A DNA stretch of 10,468 nucleotides, taken from Clostridiales bacterium (GTDB lineage: Bacteria > Bacillota > Clostridia > Christensenellales > CAG-138). The stretch is from positions 1 to 10,468 of the forward strand of contig JAISXK010000151.1 of assembly GCA_031270585.1 (NCBI GenBank), given 5' to 3'. Positions 1 to 6,880 of the stretch are shown here, piece by piece. The notes under the pieces are model-generated. The model did no database searches and was not told where the DNA came from. It saw only the letters and a list, made by a program, of their open reading frames with translations. The position numbers and the translations under genes were made by a program. Within the stretch, counting starts at the first letter, position 1; every line of letters begins with the position of its first letter.

Positions 1-4
1 CCAT
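1..4 (-). CDS. Start codon of next V-ATPase gene (probably subunit E), cut by window edge
   Basis: Only an ATG and one further base lie inside the window. The ATG is supported by a GGAG ribosome binding site eight bases upstream (13-16). The gap from the stop of subunit K is 57 bases. In the E. hirae order ntpF-I-K-E the next gene would be subunit E, which pairs with the small coiled-coil subunit to form the peripheral stalk. The identity is inferred from gene order alone, since no coding sequence is visible. Confidence 0.55.
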
Positions 5-12
5 GTTATTCA

Positions 13-16
13 CTCC
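13..16 (-). promoter_or_regulatory. Ribosome binding site of the gene starting at position 4
   Basis: The minus strand reads GGAG followed by an eight-base spacer and ATG. This site is the main evidence that a new coding region begins at the left edge of the window. Confidence 0.6.
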
Positions 17-61
17 AGTACACGGTTTTTGCTTGGGCTCATACGGCGTCACACCGCTTTT

Positions 62-547
62 TTAACCAACCTGCACGCCAACGACAAGCAGGAAGGAAAT
101 CAACAGCGCGAGCACGGCATACGTTTCTACCATAACCGTAAATATAATGGCCTTGCCCTGCTCTTCGGGGCGTTTTCCCACCATGCAGATACCGGCGGCC
201 GCCGTTTTCCCCTGCGCGATGGCCGAAACCAAACCGCCGATAGCGATGGGCAGCGCCGCGCAAAAGAGCTGGAACCCCTGTGTCGGGCTCAGCACAACAT
301 TGCTTGCGCCCAAAAGCCCTGCCTTTGCCGCGATAACAAACGCGATCAGCAGCCCGTATATGCCCTGCGTACCGGGCAGCAGTTGCAGCACCAGTATCCC
401 GCCAAAGTGGTCAGGGTCTTCCGCCATCACACCAGCGCCCGCGCGGCCCGCTATACCCACGCCCAACGCAGAACCTGAGCCCGCCAAACCCGCCGCAAGA
501 GCCGCGCCCGCCGCCGCCAGGATAGTTCCCCAGTTAAAAGCATCCAT
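62..547 (-). CDS. ntpK: V/A-type ATPase subunit K (proteolipid c-ring), predicted Na+-binding
   Basis: This 161-residue protein forms the membrane rotor ring of the V/A-type ATPase and carries the coupling ion. It is a doubled c-subunit with four hydrophobic helices in two hairpins. The sequence closely resembles E. hirae NtpK, including LQLLPGTQG (54-62), SAIAQGKTAAAG (108-119) and MVETYA (139-144). The ion-binding glutamate is E141 in the second hairpin; the first hairpin has Q61 at the corresponding region, as in V-type proteolipids. The equivalents of the E. hirae Na+ ligands L61, T64, Q65, Q110 and E139 are all present as L57, T60, Q61, Q112 and E141. The open frame extends upstream to 616, but the start at 547 is chosen because AAGGAGG lies eight bases before it and the protein then begins where family members do. 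A 72-base gap separates it from subunit I. Confidence 0.95.
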   Translation of the reverse strand: MDAFNWGTILAAAGAALAAGLAGSGSALGVGIAGRAGAGVMAEDPDHFGGILVLQLLPGTQGIYGLLIAFVIAAKAGLLGASNVVLSPTQGFQLFCAALPIAIGGLVSAIAQGKTAAAGICMVGKRPEEQGKAIIFTVMVETYAVLALLISFLLVVGVQVG

Positions 548-555
548 TCGTTTTT

Positions 556-562
556 CCTCCTT
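556..562 (-). promoter_or_regulatory. Strong ribosome binding site of ntpK
   Basis: The minus strand reads AAGGAGG, a near-perfect Shine-Dalgarno match, eight bases before the ATG at 547. It decides the start over the in-frame upstream codons. A strong site fits the need for many K copies per enzyme, while subunit I is probably made by translational coupling. Confidence 0.85.
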
Positions 563-619
563 CAGGTGAGTTAACCTTTGTTGAATATATACTCTTCCGC
601 TCGCGCGGGTAACCATTAT

Positions 620-2593
620 TTATTCGCTTTGCAGCACCCTGGTATGCCTGGTGCGGTAAGCCAAGGGTTTGAATTCGTGCCCGCCCGCCTCGTAAAACTT
701 GCCATAAAACTCAACGAATTGTAGCCTTGCGCAGTGTACGAACGTGCCCAGCGTATTGATGCCCACGTTGAAGAGGTGCAACGCCACCAGTAGCGCCGCG
801 CCTATGATAAACAGCAGTATGCGCACGATGATATTGCCGCCCGCGCCCATAATCATGCCCACGAGGTCGTTGAATACCGAACCGATAACGCCGGTAGCGA
901 TGCCCAGCGCGAACAGGCGCGCGTAGGACAATATATCGGAGAGGTAGCTTGTGATATCATATAGCCCCGCAAGGCCGGAAACCGCGCGGCTCGTTACCTT
1001 TTTGCCCCTGCCCTTAAACAAGAGCACCATGAGCGCGCCGATGATAGCCGTCACCATGCCCACGGTGGATAAAGCCGGCAGCGCCGCGAACAGTATTAGG
1101 CCGAATACGATCAAAAACCAGCTGAAGTTATCAAATATGGCCGTTTGCCAATCCCCGGTGCGAAAGCACATATACATCTTAACGCCTACGCCGAAGAATA
1201 TATGCACAATGCCCAGACCGAAGCAAAGTATAAGCATATTGATGGGGTCGCTATTGGGATCCACAATCAGCGGGAAAAGCCCTTTCCCGGCCGCGTTGTA
1301 GAATATACCGCTCCAATCCTGCCTGAACAACGCCGTGCCCACGCTGCAAAAGAACCTGTTCCAATCCATACCGAAGAACGTACCTACCAAAAACCCCCAG
1401 AATACGGTGGAAACCCCGCCCCACATGATCACGCGGGCAATGTCGCCCATCATGCCTGCGGGCTTTGCCTTTTTGATGAAGAAAAGGCAGCCCAGCGTCA
1501 GCACCAGTCCATAACCGGTATCGCTGAGCATCATGCCAAACAGCAAAAAGTAAAACGGCGCCATAAACGGCGTACCGTCAATACTGCCGGGCACGGGGGG
1601 GGAATACAGCCTCGTTACGGCCTCATACGGCTTAACGGGCCCGATATTTTTCATCGCCACGGGGGGAACGCCGTCTTCTTCCACGGGATCGCGAAACTCG
1701 ATATAGCACGCGTCGGTAAGCTTTTGCATTTCGGCGCGCACGATTTCGGTCTGATCCTCGCGTACCCAACCGTTTAAAACGAAAGTGGCCTCGGTTTTGA
1801 TGAGCGTATTTTTCGCCTCGGCGCATTCGCACGCAATGGCGGCGGCATCGGCGGCGCCCGCAAGCTGCGCGCGGTTTTTGCCGATTTCGACCATCGCCTG
1901 CGTCAACTCGTCTATTTGCGCCGTCAACCGGCGTATGTCCTCCTGCGCTTCATCCATGGCCCCGGCGGCGGTCATATCCAACGCGGGCAGCGCGACATCC
2001 GTCCATTTCAGCTCTTTTATAAAGGCGTTTATCTGCGCCGCGCTCTCTTTGGGTGTCAGCAATACAACTGCGGCCTGTTTTTCACCCGTGTAAATATCAC
2101 GCGCGGTATCCTCGGGCAGCCCTTCCTCCAAGCGCGGCAAATCCTCGTTGGCTATCAGCCCCATAAAAAGCGTTGTGCTCTTTGTGGGCCGCACTTGGGA
2201 TAGCTTGACATCCAGCTTGATAAAAGGCAGCAATGTATCAATCAGGGCATGGTTTTTTTCTATTCGCGCACGCAGCGCCGCCTTTTCTCTGTCTGCGGTT
2301 TCAAGTTTTTCGCTGTAATCAAGCGCCGGCGCGTGCGCTTCGCGCAACGCCTCCAGCGTTACTTCGGGCTTGGCTTCTAAAAAGGATGGCTTTTTCGCGT
2401 AGGGCTTCAGCAACCCCAGCGCGGTGTTGAGCTTGAGCACATCGCTTTGTGCGCAGGCCAGCGTTTCTTCACTGAGCGAAGCGTCTGCGGTTTCTATAAC
2501 CTGTACCGCCGCAAGCGATTGCAGCCGCTGCATGACGCGTTCTTCATCGGTTTTGAGCGCAACGAGCGTGAGCCTTTTCATAGGCACAATCAT
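620..2593 (-). CDS. ntpI: V/A-type ATPase subunit I (membrane stator, a-subunit)
   Basis: At 657 residues, this is the normal length for bacterial subunit I (E. hirae NtpI is of similar size). It forms the ion half-channels beside the K ring and anchors the peripheral stalks. Residues 1-330 are soluble and rich in charged helices, with the typical opening MIVPMKRLTLVAL. From about 340 a hydrophobic half begins with TPFMAPFYFLLFGMMLSDTG, a family hallmark, and holds several membrane helices. R559 in YLSDILSYARLF and R623 in HCARLQFVEFYGK sit in conserved segments and are the likely channel arginines. The start codon overlaps the stop of the upstream stalk gene by four bases (ATGA), so the two are probably translationally coupled. 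An internal Met at residue 5 is a possible alternative start, but the family consensus favours the first one. Confidence 0.95.
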   Translation of the reverse strand: MIVPMKRLTLVALKTDEERVMQRLQSLAAVQVIETADASLSEETLACAQSDVLKLNTALGLLKPYAKKPSFLEAKPEVTLEALREAHAPALDYSEKLETADREKAALRARIEKNHALIDTLLPFIKLDVKLSQVRPTKSTTLFMGLIANEDLPRLEEGLPEDTARDIYTGEKQAAVVLLTPKESAAQINAFIKELKWTDVALPALDMTAAGAMDEAQEDIRRLTAQIDELTQAMVEIGKNRAQLAGAADAAAIACECAEAKNTLIKTEATFVLNGWVREDQTEIVRAEMQKLTDACYIEFRDPVEEDGVPPVAMKNIGPVKPYEAVTRLYSPPVPGSIDGTPFMAPFYFLLFGMMLSDTGYGLVLTLGCLFFIKKAKPAGMMGDIARVIMWGGVSTVFWGFLVGTFFGMDWNRFFCSVGTALFRQDWSGIFYNAAGKGLFPLIVDPNSDPINMLILCFGLGIVHIFFGVGVKMYMCFRTGDWQTAIFDNFSWFLIVFGLILFAALPALSTVGMVTAIIGALMVLLFKGRGKKVTSRAVSGLAGLYDITSYLSDILSYARLFALGIATGVIGSVFNDLVGMIMGAGGNIIVRILLFIIGAALLVALHLFNVGINTLGTFVHCARLQFVEFYGKFYEAGGHEFKPLAYRTRHTRVLQSE

Positions 2594-2904
2594 ACTTCGT
2601 CCACAACCCTTTCCATGATGTAATCCACCGCGGCGGGCATATGCGCCCTGGCTTTATCGCAGGCGGCTTTGGATTCGTCCGCGCGCTTTTGCAGTATTTC
2701 GGCGGACGCACTTTCGCCCTGCTGTTCCGCCTGCCGCACGGCTTCATCAAGCTTCAGGCGCAAGTCCTCATCCAAAGCGGCAAGCTCTTTTTCTTTTTTT
2801 ATCCGCGCCGCCGCTACTTGCTCGCGCGCCGCCGCAACGGCGTCCTGCCGCAGTTTATTCGCCTGTTGTTCGACCAATGTGATTTCTTCGATGATAGAGT
2901 GCAT
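2590..2904 (-). CDS. ntpF: V/A-type ATPase peripheral-stalk coiled-coil subunit (G/H type)
   Basis: This 104-residue protein is almost entirely charged and Ala-rich (K, E, D, R, Q and A), with no membrane segment. That pattern gives a long coiled coil, as expected of the stalk subunit that pairs with subunit E (called F in E. hirae, G or H elsewhere). Recognition rests on composition, length and position directly before subunit I, because this family is poorly conserved in sequence. GAGGTG lies five bases before the ATG at 2904. It is the first gene of the V-ATPase operon and overlaps ntpI by four bases. The symbol follows the E. hirae convention and is less certain than the role. Confidence 0.82.
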   Translation of the reverse strand: MHSIIEEITLVEQQANKLRQDAVAAAREQVAAARIKKEKELAALDEDLRLKLDEAVRQAEQQGESASAEILQKRADESKAACDKARAHMPAAVDYIMERVVDEV

Positions 2905-2973
2905 ACGTTCACCTCATTATATGAATGATGAAACAACAATACAAAAGCAAGCCGGCCAACCTCACACATATTA

Positions 2974-3002
2974 ACTATATATACCGTTTGGGACAATTGC
3001 AA
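2974..3002 (-). promoter_or_regulatory. Candidate sigma-A promoter of the V-ATPase operon
   Basis: On the minus strand, TTGCAA (3002-2997) and TATAGT (2979-2974) are separated by 17 bases. They lie in the AT-rich gap between upp and the stalk subunit gene. Transcription would begin about 60 bases before the ATG at 2904. The match is four of six and five of six to the sigma-A consensus. I see no clear terminator after upp, so readthrough from the upstream operon is also possible. Confidence 0.6.
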
Positions 3003-3043
3003 ACAAAATAATAACGATATTTTTACCCAATACGCTCTTTTGT

Positions 3044-3673
3044 TTACTTTGTACCAAAGAGCCTGTCGCCGGCGTCGCCAAGCCCCGGCACGATATACCC
3101 ATGGTCGTTGAGCCTCTCGTCGATTGCGGCGGTATAGATGGTCACATCGGGGAACTTTTCGTTGAGCGCATCCACCCCTTCCGGCGCCGCGATCAGGCAA
3201 ACCAGCCGTATGCTGGTGCAGCCCGCCCTCTTCAGGTAGCCTATGGCCGCGATAGCCGATCCGCCTGTGGCGAGCATGGGGTCTACCACGATGATATCGC
3301 GCTCGCCCACGTCCGGCGGCAGCTTGCAATAATACTCTACCGGCGCGAGTGTTTTCGGGTCGCGGTAAAGACCTATATGTCCCACCTTTGCCGAGGGGAT
3401 CAGGCTCATCATGCCATCCACCATGCCGAGACCCGCGCGCAGTATGGGCACAATACCAAGCTTTTTGCCTGCGAGCACCCTGGTTTTCGCCGTGGTGATA
3501 GGCGTTTGTACGCTTGCGTCCGTCAGTTTTAAATCCCTTGTGGCTTCATAGGCCATCAATATGGCAAGCTCGTTTGTTAGCTCGCGAAACTCTTTCGTTC
3601 CGGTGTTTTTATCCCTGAGCAAAGTGATCTTGTGTTGCACGAGCGGGTGTTCGTTCACGTAGATCTTTGTCAT
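3044..3673 (-). CDS. upp: Uracil phosphoribosyltransferase
   Basis: This cytoplasmic enzyme joins uracil to PRPP to give UMP and pyrophosphate in pyrimidine salvage. At 209 residues it has the standard length. Visible motifs are IVPILRAGLGMVDG (74-87), the PRPP-binding loop VVDPMLATGGSA (129-140) and the C-terminal uracil-binding stretch GYIVPGLGDAGDR (192-204), ending in LFGTK as is usual. GGAGG lies six bases before the ATG. The gene follows rpiB by 21 bases and is the last gene of the housekeeping run. No PyrR-type attenuator is visible upstream. Confidence 0.97.
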   Translation of the reverse strand: MTKIYVNEHPLVQHKITLLRDKNTGTKEFRELTNELAILMAYEATRDLKLTDASVQTPITTAKTRVLAGKKLGIVPILRAGLGMVDGMMSLIPSAKVGHIGLYRDPKTLAPVEYYCKLPPDVGERDIIVVDPMLATGGSAIAAIGYLKRAGCTSIRLVCLIAAPEGVDALNEKFPDVTIYTAAIDERLNDHGYIVPGLGDAGDRLFGTK

Positions 3674-3694
3674 GCGGCCCCTCCTGAAATGTAT

Positions 3695-4162
3695 TTATGG
3701 CTTTTCTGTATTCATAAGCCTTTCTATATTCATAAGCTTTTCTACCCGGTTTTTATGCCTGCCAGGCTCGGTGGCTATGGTTGGCGTAGCGAGCCACACG
3801 GTGAGTATCTCTTCAGCCAGCGCCGCGCCTATAATTCCCGCCCCCAACGCCAGTACGTTGCTGTCGTTATGCTGACGGGTCAGTTTCGCCGTTAGCGTGT
3901 CGCCAACCAGCGCGCAGCGTATGCCCCTCACTTTGTTGGCGGCCATGCTCATGCCGACGCCCGTGTAGCACAGCAGTATGGCGCGATCCGCCCGGCCCTC
4001 CAGCACCTCTTTGCAGGCGGGCACGGCATAATCAGGGTAATCCACGCTCGCTTCTCCATGGCAGCCCATATCGATGATTTCGTGCCCCAGGTTTTTCGCC
4101 GTCTCTATGATACGCGCTTTTAGCGCATACCCCGCGTGGTCACAACCTATCGCCAGTTTCAT
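3695..4162 (-). CDS. rpiB: Ribose-5-phosphate isomerase B
   Basis: RpiB interconverts ribose 5-phosphate and ribulose 5-phosphate in the pentose phosphate pathway. The 155-residue protein shows the RpiB/LacAB fold markers: DHAG (8-11), the active-site loop CYTGVGMSMAANKVRGIR (65-82), the catalytic histidine region RQHNDSNVLALG (96-107) and GRHKNRVEK (134-142) near the C-terminus. Catalytic Cys65 and His98 are present. The residue after Cys65 is Tyr, where E. coli and B. subtilis proteins have Gly. The last twelve or so residues are encoded by an 18-bp tandem repeat and run past the usual family end. The start overlaps the ywlE stop as ATGA, with GGAGG nearby. B. subtilis has the homologue ywlF at the same place. 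Confidence 0.95.
   Translation of the reverse strand: MKLAIGCDHAGYALKARIIETAKNLGHEIIDMGCHGEASVDYPDYAVPACKEVLEGRADRAILLCYTGVGMSMAANKVRGIRCALVGDTLTAKLTRQHNDSNVLALGAGIIGAALAEEILTVWLATPTIATEPGRHKNRVEKLMNIERLMNTEKP
3704..3743. repeat. 18-bp tandem repeat, about 2.2 copies, in the 3' end of rpiB
   Basis: On the plus strand, ttctgtattcataagcct is followed by ttctatattcataagctt and then a partial third unit beginning ttcta. The two full units differ at two positions. The period is six codons, and in rpiB they encode KLMNIE and RLMNTE followed by KP and the stop. The repeat is therefore in frame and lengthens the C-terminus. Confidence 0.85.
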
Positions 4163-4671
4163 CGGTGTCCCTCCAAAAAATACTCCGCCGCAATGCGCGC
4201 GAGCGCTTTGCGGGCGGCCTGTTCGATTTCTTTTGCGGTCGCTTTATACACAAAAAGCGGCTGGCCAAAGGGGTCGTCAATACTTAAATCCTCCCCCGGC
4301 GCTCCCGCCGCCGCATATTCTTTTAACGTAAACACCTTGCCGCAGCTTTCGGGGCAAAGCGCCGTCACCGCAGCCTTATGCGCGCGCTCCATGGTCAAAA
4401 CGATGTCTGCATCCGCCACGAGCGCTTTTGTAAGCCTGCGCGCGCCGGGAGCGGCAAAACGCACGCCCATCTCTTTTAACGCGCGATCCGCCGGTTCGCT
4501 AAGAGGCGCGCCCTCATCCGCCATGCTCCCGGCGGATAAAACCTCAATAGCGCCAATAGCGCCAATAGCGCGGCGAACCGGCGTATTTCTTTCTATAAGA
4601 TCCTTCATGATGGCCTCAGCCATGGGGCTGCGGCATGTATTCCCGGTGCAAACGAACAATACGCGCGGCAA
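4159..4671 (-). CDS. ywlE: Low-molecular-weight protein phosphatase, probable protein-arginine phosphatase
   Basis: The protein has the LMW-PTP signature CTGNTCRS (C8 to S15) with nucleophile Cys8 and Arg14, and the general-acid aspartate in DDPFG (Asp133). In B. subtilis YwlE the P-loop threonine, here T12 (Ile in tyrosine phosphatases such as those with CLGNICRS), selects phosphoarginine. This one is therefore predicted to reverse McsB-type arginine phosphorylation. I start it at a TTG at 4671 because AAGGAG lies seven bases upstream; the protein then begins MPRVLFVCTG as in the family, giving 170 residues. A TTG at 4689 would add six residues. Residues 35-42 are encoded by a 9-bp triplicate repeat. 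It overlaps rpiB by four bases. Confidence 0.9.
   Translation of the reverse strand: MPRVLFVCTGNTCRSPMAEAIMKDLIERNTPVRRAIGAIGAIEVLSAGSMADEGAPLSEPADRALKEMGVRFAAPGARRLTKALVADADIVLTMERAHKAAVTALCPESCGKVFTLKEYAAAGAPGEDLSIDDPFGQPLFVYKATAKEIEQAARKALARIAAEYFLEGHR
4545..4571. repeat. 9-bp perfect tandem repeat, three copies, inside ywlE
   Basis: The unit caatagcgc occurs three times in a row without a mismatch. It encodes Ala-Ile-Gly units in the phosphatase, between the first helix and the VLSAGS strand. Because the unit is three codons, a change in copy number would not shift the frame. Confidence 0.95.
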
Positions 4672-4678
4672 CTGGTTA

Positions 4679-4684
4679 CTCCTT
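4679..4684 (-). promoter_or_regulatory. Ribosome binding site deciding the TTG start of ywlE
   Basis: The minus strand reads AAGGAG, then seven bases and TTG at 4671. The alternative TTG at 4689 lies before this site, so the downstream codon is preferred. Confidence 0.7.
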
Positions 4685-4737
4685 CGCAATCCAATACCAT
4701 GGCCGCCATAAGCTAAATAAAACCGTGCCTGCGGCGG

Positions 4738-5787
4738 CTACTCCCGGCACTCTATGCACGCATACCCTGCGGCGCGCAAAAGCCTGTTCATAAAGGCAAG
4801 GCCCGCATCCTCCGCCGCAATGCTTTCTGAGAGTATAACGTCGGCGGCGCTGCCCCAGGCGCGCAGGAGCCGGAATATGTTTGCGCATAGAGTTTCCGGG
4901 TGATCCCTGTCGCCTATTATAACATACTTGCGGCCGCGATAAAAGTGCTGCGTTTGCTGTGTAGCGAATATTACGCAGTCCTGATTTTGCGCGACGCGCG
5001 CATCGTATTCCTCGCCTATGCGCCGCGCCATGCCGTAAAGTGAGCCGCAAAACACCAGCATCTGGCAATCCGGCGCGTAATGCCTGTGCTTCATGCCAGG
5101 CGAGACGGCGGTATCCCCTTCGTCCGGCGGCAAGAGCAGCCTTGCGTGCACGCGTATACGCCCCACGACGCCCTCTATCATGCGTTGCGTCACAATCCCC
5201 GGCCGCAGCAGCATGGGTATGGCGCCCACCGAAAGCACGGTGCTTTCCACCCCGTGCAATGTGCCGCCCCCGTCGATCACAAGCGGTATGATCCCTCCAA
5301 GATCCTCCAGCACATGCTGCGCCGTAGTGGGGCTTGGCCTGCCCGATTTGTTGGCGCTGGGAGCGGCGACGGGCGTTTGCGCGGCTTTGATCAGCGCGCG
5401 CGCGATTTTGTTGGCAGGCATGCGCACCGCCACCGTATCAAGCCCCGCCGAAACGATATCCGGCACAAGGGCGGATTTGTTATAAACCAACGTCAGCGGC
5501 CCCGGCCAGAAGGCATCCATCAATTGCCGGGCTTTTCGGGGCACATCATCCCACAATGCCCGTACATCGCTCTTTTTGGCTATATGCAGTATCAATGGGT
5601 TATCGGCGGGCCTGCCCTTTGCCTCGTAGATGCCGCGCACGGCATCGGCGTTTAGCCCGTCCGCCCCCAGGCCGTACACCGTCTCGGTGGGAAAGGCCAC
5701 AAGCCCCCCTTGTTTTATGATGCGCCCGCCAAGCCGCGTGCCGGACACGGGCTGTTTTTTCGCGTCAATGCATTGTGTTTGCATCAT
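4738..5787 (-). CDS. ywlC: L-threonylcarbamoyladenylate synthase (Sua5/YwlC type)
   Basis: The enzyme makes threonylcarbamoyl-AMP from threonine, bicarbonate and ATP, the first step of t6A37 formation on ANN-decoding tRNAs. The N-terminal YrdC domain (about 20-205) shows FPTETVYGLGAD (32-43), KGRP (57-60), PSANKSGRPSP (143-153) and ESTV (181-184). SPGMKHRHYAP (229-239) is the typical linker to the C-terminal Sua5 domain, which fills the rest of the 349 residues. This is the long two-domain form, unlike the short YrdC. The start is taken as the first ATG of an ATGATG pair (5787), giving the usual N-terminal length and a 23-base overlap with prfA. No strong ribosome binding site is visible, so coupling to prfA translation is likely. 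An ATG at 5820 would add 11 residues. Confidence 0.93.
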   Translation of the reverse strand: MMQTQCIDAKKQPVSGTRLGGRIIKQGGLVAFPTETVYGLGADGLNADAVRGIYEAKGRPADNPLILHIAKKSDVRALWDDVPRKARQLMDAFWPGPLTLVYNKSALVPDIVSAGLDTVAVRMPANKIARALIKAAQTPVAAPSANKSGRPSPTTAQHVLEDLGGIIPLVIDGGGTLHGVESTVLSVGAIPMLLRPGIVTQRMIEGVVGRIRVHARLLLPPDEGDTAVSPGMKHRHYAPDCQMLVFCGSLYGMARRIGEEYDARVAQNQDCVIFATQQTQHFYRGRKYVIIGDRDHPETLCANIFRLLRAWGSAADVILSESIAAEDAGLAFMNRLLRAAGYACIECRE

Positions 5788-6862
5788 GGTATTCCGAAAC
5801 GGAAGCGAGCTTCGCCGCATTTTCCGCCAATATAAGCGCGTCTATCATCTCGTCCATGTCCCCGTCCAAAAACTGATCGAGCTTATAGAGCGTCAGGCCG
5901 ACGCGATGATCCGTCACCCTATTCTGCGGGAAATTATGTGTGCGTATGCGCTCGGAGCGGTCGCCCGACCCCACTTGGCTTTTGCGCGTTTGCGCAAGCT
6001 TTTCGTCCTGTTCCTGCCGCTTGATTTCAAGCAGGCGGCTTTTCAGGAGACGCATGGCCTGTTCTTTGTTTTTCAGCTGCGAGCGTTCATCCTGGCAGGC
6101 CACCACCAGACCCGTGGGCAGGTGGGTAATGCGTATGGCGCTGTCGGTTTTGTTTACATGCTGCCCGCCTGCGCCGCTGCTGCGGTAGGTGTCTATACGC
6201 AGATCGCTATCCTTGATATCCACATCCACGTCGTCCGCCTCGGGCAGCACGGCCACGGTGGCGGCGCTGGTGTGTATGCGCCCCTGGCTTTCCGTTTCGG
6301 GCACGCGCTGCACGCGGTGCACGCCGCTTTCGTATTTGAGCCGGCTGTACGCGCCGCGCTTGCCGCCTACGGATATCACCACTTCCTTCACGCCGCCCAT
6401 ATCGGTCGTGTTGCTCGTGATATACTCTACTTTATAGCCATGCCGCTCGGCGTAACGCAGATACATGCGCAGTAAGTCCGCGCCGAAAAGCGCCGCCTCG
6501 TCTCCGCCGGTTCCGGCGCGTATCTCTATGATCACATCGCGGTCGTCGTTGGGGTCTTTGGGGGATAGCAGCAGCTTCAGCCGCTCTAAAAGCGCCTCCT
6601 CCCGCCCCCGCAGTTCGTCAAGCTCGCAGCGCGCCATTTCTTTCATTTCGGGGTCGGGGTCGTCCAGAAGCATGGCGCGGCAATCGGCTTTGGCCTGTTC
6701 CAGTTCCTTGTATAGTTCATACTCCCGCACGATTTCGCTTAGATCCGCGTGCTCTTTCACCATGGCGCGCCAGGCGTTTTGGTCGGCCATGGCGCCGGGC
6801 GAGGCCAGCCGCTCTTCAAGCGCGTCAAAACGACGTTTAATCGCCTCAAGCTTTTCTCGCAT
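5765..6862 (-). CDS. prfA: Peptide chain release factor 1
   Basis: RF1 recognises UAA and UAG in the ribosomal A site and triggers peptide release. The 365-residue protein has the stop-codon recognition tripeptide PET within RVPETESQGRIHTSA (about 187-201), as in B. subtilis RF1. The catalytic GGQ follows at 232-234 within SSGAGGQHVNKTDSAIR. The N-terminal helical domain and the RAGTGGDEA stretch (116-124) are also typical. The start is the ATG at 6862 with AAAGGGG about eight bases upstream; a GTG immediately before it is an alternative. It lies 18 bases after prmC, whose product methylates the GGQ glutamine, and overlaps ywlC at its 3' end. Confidence 0.97.
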   Translation of the reverse strand: MREKLEAIKRRFDALEERLASPGAMADQNAWRAMVKEHADLSEIVREYELYKELEQAKADCRAMLLDDPDPEMKEMARCELDELRGREEALLERLKLLLSPKDPNDDRDVIIEIRAGTGGDEAALFGADLLRMYLRYAERHGYKVEYITSNTTDMGGVKEVVISVGGKRGAYSRLKYESGVHRVQRVPETESQGRIHTSAATVAVLPEADDVDVDIKDSDLRIDTYRSSGAGGQHVNKTDSAIRITHLPTGLVVACQDERSQLKNKEQAMRLLKSRLLEIKRQEQDEKLAQTRKSQVGSGDRSERIRTHNFPQNRVTDHRVGLTLYKLDQFLDGDMDEMIDALILAENAAKLASVSEYHDANTMH

Positions 6863-6880
6863 CACACTTACCCCTTTGCT

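Noticed and set aside
548..616. N-terminal extension of subunit K to 616
   Set aside because: The extra 23 residues include the translated ribosome binding site (KEEKR) and are polar, unlike any K subunit; the ATG at 547 is clearly better.
1145..1777. A 210-codon plus-strand frame opposite subunit I
   Set aside because: It is antisense to ntpI, has low-complexity His/Pro/Gln-rich content and no family resemblance.
3005..3043. Possible terminator after upp (cgatatttttacccaatacg)
   Set aside because: The arms match imperfectly and are AT-rich, so the stem would be too weak to call.
4672..4737. A promoter between ywlC and ywlE
   Set aside because: No convincing -35/-10 pair is visible in the 66-base gap; ywlE is more simply read from the upstream operon.
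5630..6475. A 281-codon plus-strand open frame opposite prfA and ywlC
   Set aside because: It lies antisense to two certain genes, shows no recognisable domain, and long antisense frames are expected in GC-rich coding DNA.
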